Below are positions 1 through 5,103 of a stretch of 5,103 bases of DNA, piece by piece. The position numbers and the translations under genes were made by a program. The DNA comes from Flavobacteriales bacterium (GTDB lineage Bacteria; Bacteroidota; Bacteroidia; Flavobacteriales_D; SKUL01). The number at the start of each line of letters is the position of its first letter. Within the stretch, counting starts at the first letter, position 1. The stretch is from NCBI GenBank assembly GCA_007129985.1, contig SKUL01000048.1, positions 1 through 5,103 on the forward strand. Direction: 5' to 3'. The notes beneath the pieces were generated by a model that searched no databases, had not been told where the DNA came from, and was given only the letters and a program-made list of their open reading frames with translations.

Positions 1-2
1 AC

Positions 3-1205
3 CAACATCTGGCCTTTGCTTCGCTGCTCGACAAACAGGGAAATTACGTCAAAGCCATGGTTCCGGTGGATAAGATTGAGGATGTAACCAACCACAAAAA
101 CGCCGGTCATTTTGCCTTTCGTCTCTCACCCGACAGCAGCTACCTGATGGCTTTTCACAACACGCCTTTTCGGCGCTACCAGAATGCCAGCTTTTCGGTG
201 AAACTCTTTGACGCATCGCTCAACCCGCTGTGGCAAAGAATGTTTCGCATGCCTTATCCCGACGAGGATTTTGAAGTGGTAACAGCCATTGCCGACAATC
301 AGCAAGACGTGTTCATGGTATGCCGTCACCACGGAAAAGGCGCTATGCGGGGCGCAGAAGCCGGTGCAAATAAGAAGTACACACTTGTTCATTACAGTCA
401 TTTGGACCGCAGGCTCACAGAGTTCGAAATCAAGGTAGATAACAAATGGATTCACTCGGCGCGTTTCTCACTCACCAATGACTCAACACTTGTGGCCGCG
501 GGATTCTACTCCGGCTCGTCGCAAGGGAACATCGCCGGAACTTTTCTGGTGCGTTTCAATACGCGCTCAGGCGACGTGGTGAATCACGGTTTTGAGCCGC
601 TGCCGCGCGACGTGATGATTGCCGTTACCTCCAACGACGAGCTTTTATATGGCGGTTTGGCTTCCTTCGAAATGAAAAAAATGCTGGTGCGTCCCGACGA
701 GAGCATCGTGCTTATCGCTGAAAAAGATTACGTTACCACCTCATCGTACTTTGACCCCTACACCGGTCAGCGACTGATTACCTACAACTATCACTACGAA
801 GACGTGCTTGTAACGAGCCTTTCGCCCGAAGGTGTGCTGGAATGGGCGCGCGTGGTGCCAAAATCGCAGGTTTCAGCCAACGACCCCAGCTTGTACGGCT
901 CCATTGCCGTGAATCAATACGCCGACAAAACCTACATCGTGTTCAACGACCATCCGGCCAATGCCAACGTGGTGCGGCAGCCCGGGCAGGTGCGAACATT
1001 GAGCAACTACACGCGTTCAGTCGGTGTGATTGCTACCATTGACCGCAACGGAAAAATGACCACCGAAGCCCTCTTCAGCAGTGGTGATTTTGATGCGATT
1101 CTCCGACCCGATTTTTGCTCGGAACACGAAAACGCCCGTCAAATCATTTATGGCGAAAGCAGCGGAAAGGATAAATTTGGCGAGATTTTCTACCCGGAAA
1201 ATTGA
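3..1205 (+). CDS. Protein of unknown function with beta-propeller-like repeats, C-terminal part (cut at left edge)
   Basis: The reading frame is open to the left edge. The 18 codons before the first ATG (position 57) read like coding sequence, so the true start probably lies outside the window; 382 residues follow that ATG. I cannot assign a function. Numbering from that ATG, the protein is rich in beta-strand-like segments. Two stretches resemble each other (about 21-65 and 137-182): each opens with F-x-L-[ST]-x-D-S-[ST], continues through hydrophobic strands and ends in a turn, as in propeller blades. A later segment around 244-270 (Y-H-Y-E-D-V-L-V, then S-P-E-G-V-L-E-W-A) and the ending I-I-Y-G-E-x-S-x-K-x-K-F-G recall a family of hypothetical, probably exported Bacteroidota proteins; this is recollection, not a search. 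Any signal peptide is off-window. The stop overlaps the start of the polyprenyl synthase gene by four bases. A WD40-like or other repeat fold is equally possible. Confidence 0.8.
   Translation, partial: QHLAFASLLDKQGNYVKAMVPVDKIEDVTNHKNAGHFAFRLSPDSSYLMAFHNTPFRRYQNASFSVKLFDASLNPLWQRMFRMPYPDEDFEVVTAIADNQQDVFMVCRHHGKGAMRGAEAGANKKYTLVHYSHLDRRLTEFEIKVDNKWIHSARFSLTNDSTLVAAGFYSGSSQGNIAGTFLVRFNTRSGDVVNHGFEPLPRDVMIAVTSNDELLYGGLASFEMKKMLVRPDESIVLIAEKDYVTTSSYFDPYTGQRLITYNYHYEDVLVTSLSPEGVLEWARVVPKSQVSANDPSLYGSIAVNQYADKTYIVFNDHPANANVVRQPGQVRTLSNYTRSVGVIATIDRNGKMTTEALFSSGDFDAILRPDFCSEHENARQIIYGESSGKDKFGEIFYPEN
1202..1205 (+). other. TTGA stop/start overlap
   Basis: The TGA of the upstream gene (1203-1205) overlaps the TTG start of the polyprenyl synthase (1202-1204). 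This is the TTG counterpart of the common ATGA junction and points to co-transcription and translational re-initiation. Only a weak GGAA lies just upstream (1196-1199), so coupling may matter more here than a Shine-Dalgarno contact (inference). Confidence 0.8.
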
Positions 1206-2176
1206 AGGACATCAAACACATAAAAGAACCCATCCAAAAGGAACTGGGCGAGTTTGAACAGCGGTTTCGCGCCTCGCTCAAAACAGATGTGCCTCTGCTC
1301 AACAACGTGATACACTACATCGTAAAGCGCAAAGGCAAGCAAATCAGGCCCATGTTTGTGTTCCTTACTGCCAGGCTTTTTGGTGAGACTACCGACTCAA
1401 GCTATCGCGCCGCTGCGCTGATTGAACTGCTGCACACCGCCACGCTGGTACACGATGATGTGGTGGACGATTCCAATCTGCGACGAGGGTTTTTCTCGCT
1501 CAACGCCCTCTGGAAAAACAAAATTGCCGTGCTCGTGGGAGACTACTTGCTCAGCCGCGGACTGCAACTGGCCACTGAGCACAACGAGTTTGCCTTGCTG
1601 AAGGTGGTGTCGGAAGCTGTGCAGAAAATGAGCGAAGGGGAGCTTCTTCAAATGGAAAAAGCACGGAAAATGGACATTGACGAGGCAACCTACTTCCGCA
1701 TTATTGACTACAAAACCGCTACCTTGATTGCAGCCTGCTGCCAGGCCGGAGCCATCTCTGCCAAAGCCTCAGATGAGCAAACGGAGCGGCTACGCCAGTT
1801 TGGAAGCGCGGTTGGAATTGCCTTTCAAATCAAAGACGATTTGTTTGACTACGGCGATGGCAGCGGCATCGGAAAACCCACGGGCATCGACATCAAGGAG
1901 CGCAAAATAACTTTGCCGCTGATTCACGCTATCAGTACGGCACCCAAAAAAGACCGGCGCTGGCTGGTAAAAACAGTGCGCCATCACCACCAAAACCCTG
2001 AAAAAGTGAAAGAGGTGGTGAAATACGTGCAGACCACCGATGGCATCCAGCGGGCCGTTGAAGCCATGCACCGCTACAAAAAGCAGGCATTGGAGATATT
2101 GCATACCTTTGAACCATCGCCGGCGCGCTCAGCGCTCGAAGCGCTTGTAGCATTCTCAATTGAAAGAAAACAGTAA
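1202..2176 (+). CDS. Trans-polyprenyl diphosphate synthase (IspB-like, long-chain type)
   Basis: This cytoplasmic enzyme elongates allylic prenyl diphosphates with isopentenyl diphosphate; in Bacteroidota the product most likely becomes the menaquinone side chain (inference). At 324 residues it is of normal family length. Visible motifs are G-K-Q-I-R-P at 45-50 (substrate binding), the first Asp-rich motif D-D-V-V-D at 85-89 followed by R94-R95, K171-T-A, the second Asp-rich motif D-D-L-F-D at 212-216, and G-K-P-T-G-I-D-I-K-E-R-K at 224-235. The residues four and five places before the first motif are small (T81, A80), with no aromatic chain-length stop, which fits a medium or long product; the exact length cannot be read. 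TTG at 1202 is the only usable start: an in-frame TAA lies at 1172-1174 and the first in-frame ATG (residue 51) falls after the G-K-Q-I-R-P motif. The start overlaps the previous stop as TTGA, suggesting translational coupling. All catalytic residues are present. Confidence 0.97.
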   Translation: MKDIKHIKEPIQKELGEFEQRFRASLKTDVPLLNNVIHYIVKRKGKQIRPMFVFLTARLFGETTDSSYRAAALIELLHTATLVHDDVVDDSNLRRGFFSLNALWKNKIAVLVGDYLLSRGLQLATEHNEFALLKVVSEAVQKMSEGELLQMEKARKMDIDEATYFRIIDYKTATLIAACCQAGAISAKASDEQTERLRQFGSAVGIAFQIKDDLFDYGDGSGIGKPTGIDIKERKITLPLIHAISTAPKKDRRWLVKTVRHHHQNPEKVKEVVKYVQTTDGIQRAVEAMHRYKKQALEILHTFEPSPARSALEALVAFSIERKQ

Positions 2177-2177
2177 C

Positions 2178-2618
2178 ATGAAACGAAGCATCCTGTATGT
2201 GGCCGTATTGCTGTTGGCGGCAGCGTGCAACCCTGCCGACGCCCCTGAAGAAAAAGCAAGCCCCGAACCTCGCACCGCAGCCGGAAAAGCACCTGAAAAA
2301 AGTAAAGAAGAGGGCCAAATACACCGCGAATATTACGAAGACGGCAGCGTTCAACTCGAAGGCCGCCTCGTTAACGGCGAGCGTCATGGAATATGGACTT
2401 CATACTACCCCAGCGGCCTGAAGTGGAGCGAAACCACCTTTCGCAATGGCATCAAAGACGGCACCACGCGCGCGTACTACGAGAGCGGCATTATGCGCTA
2501 CTCGGGCCAGTATTATAACGATTACAAAACCGGTATCTGGCAGTTTTACAACGAAGAAGGCTACGTGGAGAAAACGGAAGACCTCACTCCCAGACTTGAA
2601 GACAAGAAAGAGAAATAA
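2178..2618 (+). CDS. Small lipoprotein with MORN-type (YwqK-like) repeats
   Basis: The 146-residue product has a lipoprotein signal peptide: K2-R3, a hydrophobic stretch at about 5-16, and A-A-A-C with the lipidated cysteine at 17. It is therefore probably anchored in the cell envelope. Residues 18-46 form a linker rich in Pro, Ala, Glu and Lys. About 51-135 carry three and a half repeats of roughly 23 residues with the pattern [YF]-Y-x-x-G followed by x-G-x-x-x-[NDS]-G-x-x-x-G-x-W, visible at 51-73, 74-98, 99-121 and 122-135; this is the MORN_2 pattern of proteins often labelled YwqK-family antitoxins. No toxin partner is adjacent, so that label should not be read as function; the role is unknown. 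ATG at 2178 is preferred over an in-frame TTG at 2160: it puts the signal peptide at the N-terminus and leaves a one-base gap after the preceding stop, whereas the TTG would overlap by 17 bases and add six polar residues. Confidence 0.85.
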   Translation: MKRSILYVAVLLLAAACNPADAPEEKASPEPRTAAGKAPEKSKEEGQIHREYYEDGSVQLEGRLVNGERHGIWTSYYPSGLKWSETTFRNGIKDGTTRAYYESGIMRYSGQYYNDYKTGIWQFYNEEGYVEKTEDLTPRLEDKKEK

Positions 2619-2623
2619 GCACA

Positions 2624-2641
2624 CAAATTTGCTTACCTTCG
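2624..2641 (+). promoter_or_regulatory. Weak candidate Bacteroidota-type promoter before dnaG
   Basis: The 42-base gap between the lipoprotein gene and dnaG holds two near-matches to the Bacteroidota -7 element TAnnTTTG: CAAATTTG at 2624-2631 and TACCTTCG at 2634-2641, each with one mismatch. The only upstream TTG that could act as a -33 element (2596-2598) is 25 bases before the first and 35 before the second, both longer than the usual spacing of about 17 to 23. A transcript from here would have a very short leader. This is a suggestion only; read-through from upstream is at least as likely. Confidence 0.25.
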
Positions 2642-2660
2642 GGCAACAAAGTACACCCCG

Positions 2661-4607
2661 TTGATTCCACGCGAAATTGTTGACCGAATTTTTGATGCCG
2701 CTCGTGTTGAGGAGGTTATCGGCGAATTTGTGACGCTGAAAAAAACCGGCGCCAACTACAAAGGGCTGAGTCCATTCAACAATGAGCGCACGCCCTCCTT
2801 TGTGGTATCGCCCTCCAAAAACATCTGGAAGGATTTCAGCTCGGGCAAGGGCGGCAACGCGGTGACCTTTCTGATGGAGCACGAAAGTCTGAGCTTTCCG
2901 GAGGCACTGCGATACCTCGCCAAAAAATACGGCATTGAAATTCCCGAAGCCGAGGAAATGAGCGCCGAAGATCAGGCCGCCGCCAACGAGCGCGAGAGCC
3001 TGATGCTTATCAACACCTTTGCGCAGGAGTTTTTTACGGAACAGCTTCACCAAACCGACGAAGGAAAAAGCATCGGCCTCAGCTACCTGAAAGAACGTGG
3101 CTTCGACGGCAAAACCATTGAGAAATTCAACCTCGGTTACTGCCCTTCATCGGGCGATGCATTTAGCAAGGCAGCACTGGCCAAAGGCTACCGGCTGGAA
3201 TATCTCGAAAAGCTAGGTCTCACGCGTCAGCGAAACGACCGACCCTACGATTTTTTCAAGGGGCGCATCATTTTCCCGATACAGAGCATCAGTGGTCGGG
3301 TGCTGGGTTTTGGCGCCCGCACCATGCAGCGCGACAGCAAAATTGCCAAGTACTTCAACTCGCCCGAAAGCGAGGTGTACCACAAAAGCAAGGTGCTCTA
3401 CGGCGTCTTTCAGGCGCGCGCTGAAATAGCCAAAGCTGACAACTGCTATCTGGTAGAAGGCTACACCGATGTAACGGCTTTGCATCAGGCGGGCATCACC
3501 AATGTGGTGGCCTCGTCGGGTACGGCCCTCACCCCCGACCAGGTGCGGCTCATCAGGCGCTACACACCCAACGTTACGATACTTTTCGACGGAGATTCGG
3601 CGGGTATCAAAGCTTCTTTCCGGGGCATTGACCTCATTCTGGCCGAAGGGATGAACGTAAAGGTGCTACTGCTACCCGACGGCCACGACCCTGACTCCTT
3701 CTCGCGCGAGCGCAGCTACACCGAAATCAAAAAGTACTTCGAGCGCGAATCACAGGATTTTGTAGTGTTCAAAGCCGGGGTACTGATGCAAGACGCTGTG
3801 AACGACCCCTTGCGCAAGGCCGCTGCGGTAAAAGACATTGTACAGAGCATCGCGCTTATCCCGGACCACATCACGCGTTCGGTGTACATTCAGGCGTGTA
3901 GCACCCGTCTCGACATAGAGGAAATCGCCCTCAAAAACGAGCTCAACAAACTACTCCGGAAAGACGCCCGCAAACAACTGCAGGTTGGTGAAGATGTAGT
4001 TCCGGACAAAGGGCCCAAAGCCCCGCGTCAAACCATTGCACCGGCCACCGGTACAGCCTCGCAGGAACGCGAATTGATGCGACTTTTACTCAACTACGGC
4101 AACGAGGAAATAAGTGTTCCTCTTCCCAGTGGTGAAGAAGGCGCAAAAGTGGAGGTTACCCTTCCTGTGTGTGATGTGATTATCGGTGAGCTGGAAACCG
4201 ACGGACTGCAATTTGAGAACTTCCGCTACCAACGCATATTCAATGAGTACTGCGAATTTCGGGAGCGAGAAGAATTGCCCTCCAACGATTGGTTTGTGCG
4301 CCATGAAGACCCCCATATCAGTCAACTGGCCGTTGATTTGGTTTCGCAACCTTACGAACTGAGTGCCATGTGGGAAGAGCGCTTTCACATCTACACCACC
4401 ACCGAGGACAAGCGGTTGATGCACACCGTGATGGACGGCATTTACACCTTCAAGCTCAGGCGCGTTTTGCAACTCATTACCAAAACCGAGGAGGAAATGA
4501 AAAACGCCACCCCCGAAACCGACATCATGCAGCTGCTTGAGCGCAAAAAACGACTCGATACGGTAAAAATGAAACTCGCCGAGTTTTCCGGCAGCACCAT
4601 TCTGTAA
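2661..4607 (+). CDS. dnaG: DNA primase DnaG lacking the CHC2 zinc ligands
   Basis: DnaG makes the RNA primers for lagging-strand and restart synthesis in the cytoplasm, in contact with the replicative helicase DnaB. The 648-residue length is normal. The N-terminal domain (about 1-100) aligns with the CHC2 zinc-binding domain, but the four ligands are replaced: S37 and N40 for Cys-x2-His, and D58 and S61 for Cys-x2-Cys, with the spacing kept. The RNA polymerase core (about 110-430) has R202 in G-R-I-I-F-P-I, G-x-x-L-G-F-G-A-R at 212-220 and K-Y-F-N-S-P-E at 230-236. The TOPRIM metal site is intact: E266 in E-G-Y-T-D, D310 and D312 in F-D-G-D, and D-P-D-S-F at 343-347. A polar linker (about 433-465) leads to a diverged helical C-terminus, presumably the helicase-binding domain. 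TTG at 2661 is the only plausible start, because the preceding gene's stop (2616-2618) is in the same frame with no ATG or GTG between, and the family begins M-I-P-x-E. No Shine-Dalgarno sequence is visible, which may keep expression low. Confidence 0.97.
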   Translation: MIPREIVDRIFDAARVEEVIGEFVTLKKTGANYKGLSPFNNERTPSFVVSPSKNIWKDFSSGKGGNAVTFLMEHESLSFPEALRYLAKKYGIEIPEAEEMSAEDQAAANERESLMLINTFAQEFFTEQLHQTDEGKSIGLSYLKERGFDGKTIEKFNLGYCPSSGDAFSKAALAKGYRLEYLEKLGLTRQRNDRPYDFFKGRIIFPIQSISGRVLGFGARTMQRDSKIAKYFNSPESEVYHKSKVLYGVFQARAEIAKADNCYLVEGYTDVTALHQAGITNVVASSGTALTPDQVRLIRRYTPNVTILFDGDSAGIKASFRGIDLILAEGMNVKVLLLPDGHDPDSFSRERSYTEIKKYFERESQDFVVFKAGVLMQDAVNDPLRKAAAVKDIVQSIALIPDHITRSVYIQACSTRLDIEEIALKNELNKLLRKDARKQLQVGEDVVPDKGPKAPRQTIAPATGTASQERELMRLLLNYGNEEISVPLPSGEEGAKVEVTLPVCDVIIGELETDGLQFENFRYQRIFNEYCEFREREELPSNDWFVRHEDPHISQLAVDLVSQPYELSAMWEERFHIYTTTEDKRLMHTVMDGIYTFKLRRVLQLITKTEEEMKNATPETDIMQLLERKKRLDTVKMKLAEFSGSTIL

Positions 4608-4609
4608 TG
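4605..4609 (+). other. TAATG stop/start overlap
   Basis: The last base of the dnaG TAA stop (4605-4607) is the first base of the channel gene's ATG (4607-4609). No Shine-Dalgarno sequence is visible upstream, so translational coupling to dnaG is likely (inference). Confidence 0.8.
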
Positions 4610-5103
4610 AACTGGATTAAAGACATATTCACATACCCCCTTTTTACTGCCGGTGATTTCGACTTCACGCTCTTCAAGCTGATTCTCATTGCGCTCATTG
4701 TTTTCATCACGCGCAAGGCAGTGATTTTTTACAGACGTTTTGTAACCAATCTCTTCCGGCGCAACGACTGGATTGATGACGAGCGGGCCGGATTTATGCG
4801 CAAGTACGGCACCTACGCGCTGATTATTCTCGCTGCGTTTTTCAGCTTTGCCGGCCTCGGCTTGTGGGAGTTGGTGGAAGCATTTATGGGCTTTACCTTT
4901 TTTGAAAGTCGCGAAACCCGGTTCAAGTTTTCGGTGGGGAACATCTTTATCATTGTGGCCATTTTTGTGGTTGCCGGTTTCATTGCGCGCATGGTTCGCA
5001 TTGTGATTAAGAAGAACCTGCTGCAGCGCGATTGGATTGACAAAGGCAAGGAGTTTACCATTTTCAAGCTCAGCACCTACTTCATTTACACGGTGGCGTT
5101 TAT
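4607..5103 (+). CDS. MscS-family mechanosensitive ion channel, N-terminal part (cut at right edge)
   Basis: MscS-type channels sit in the inner membrane and open under membrane tension to release solutes after osmotic downshock. Only 165 codons are in the window. Predicted membrane segments are at about 21-42, 69-90 and 110-130, and a fourth begins near 152. The last part (R-D-W-I-D-K-G-K at 141-148, then F-K-L-S-T-Y-F-I-Y-T-V-A) matches what I recall of the segment leading into the pore region in Bacteroidota MscS homologues. The Gly/Ala-rich pore helix and the beta domain that would confirm the family are off-window. A basic loop with N-D-W-I-D-D at 53-58 resembles the later R-D-W-I-D-K, suggesting a duplicated membrane unit. 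ATG at 4607 overlaps the dnaG stop by one base and gives a sensible N-terminus. Another multi-helix membrane protein cannot be excluded, but I know of no better match. Confidence 0.78.
   Translation, partial: MNWIKDIFTYPLFTAGDFDFTLFKLILIALIVFITRKAVIFYRRFVTNLFRRNDWIDDERAGFMRKYGTYALIILAAFFSFAGLGLWELVEAFMGFTFFESRETRFKFSVGNIFIIVAIFVVAGFIARMVRIVIKKNLLQRDWIDKGKEFTIFKLSTYFIYTVAF

Noticed and set aside
842..1042. Short plus-strand open frame inside the first gene, considered as a frameshift or nested gene
   Set aside because: The main frame continues without interruption and keeps sensible strand-like protein sequence; the alternative product is rich in Arg, Gln and Ala, as expected of an out-of-frame reading. 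Plus-strand frames at 1728-1910, 2197-2421 and 2446-2664 are similar shadows.
2131..2145. Perfect hairpin, AGCGCT stem with a CGA loop, near the end of the polyprenyl synthase gene
   Set aside because: It lies inside coding sequence, encodes an ordinary S-A-L-E-A-L stretch and has no following T-run, so it is not a credible terminator.
2160..2177. Upstream TTG as the start of the lipoprotein gene
   Set aside because: It would put six polar residues before the signal peptide and overlap the previous gene by 17 bases; ATG at 2178 gives a canonical lipoprotein N-terminus.
2178..2618. Toxin-antitoxin module based on the YwqK-like repeats
   Set aside because: There is no toxin-like gene beside it, the protein is a predicted lipoprotein, and both flanking genes are housekeeping genes.
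2400..3053. Long open frame on the minus strand across the lipoprotein and dnaG genes
   Set aside because: It is antisense to two well-supported genes, has no recognisable domain and a composition typical of a reverse-frame shadow. The other minus-strand frames (126-455, 1397-1651, 1790-2387, 3213-3485, 4086-4472, 4525-4716, 4813-5076) were rejected for the same reason.
2661..4607. dnaG as a decaying pseudogene because of the lost zinc ligands
   Set aside because: The frame is full length, the catalytic residues are intact, and residues around the lost ligands keep family conservation and spacing.

Overview
The window is a densely packed run of five genes, all on the + strand, from what looks like a member of the Bacteroidota, probably near Flavobacteriales. 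The evidence for this is the phrasing of the polyprenyl synthase and primase proteins, a primase whose zinc ligands are all replaced in a way I recall from Flavobacteriia, an YwqK/MORN_2-type lipoprotein, starts with no Shine-Dalgarno sequence, and TTG starts. Base composition, judged by sampling lines, is a little above half G+C. That is high for Flavobacteriaceae, so a less-sampled flavobacterial lineage is possible. The taxonomy is inference.

Layout: (1) 3..1205 is the C-terminal part of a protein of unknown function with repeats like those of a beta-propeller, cut by the left edge. (2) 1202..2176 is a trans-polyprenyl diphosphate synthase, starting with TTG inside a TTGA overlap with gene 1. 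(3) 2178..2618, one base later, is a small lipoprotein with MORN-type repeats. (4) 2661..4607, after a 42-base gap, is DNA primase DnaG, also starting with TTG. (5) 4607..5103 is the N-terminal membrane region of an MscS-family mechanosensitive channel, overlapping dnaG by one base and cut by the right edge. No stretch over 300 bases lacks a gene. I see no RNA gene, mobile element, CRISPR array, attachment site or convincing terminator.

How the genes relate: the spacing (4-base overlap, 1-base gap, 42-base gap, 1-base overlap) suggests one transcription unit, possibly with an internal promoter before dnaG. The products belong to different processes: isoprenoid chains, probably for menaquinone; an envelope lipoprotein; replication priming; and osmotic protection. 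This looks like ordinary housekeeping packing and not a dedicated multi-gene system.

The most notable signals are the primase that keeps its catalytic residues but has lost all four zinc ligands, an internal duplication in the channel's membrane region, and two unavoidable TTG starts. I found no convincing evidence of a previously undescribed system.
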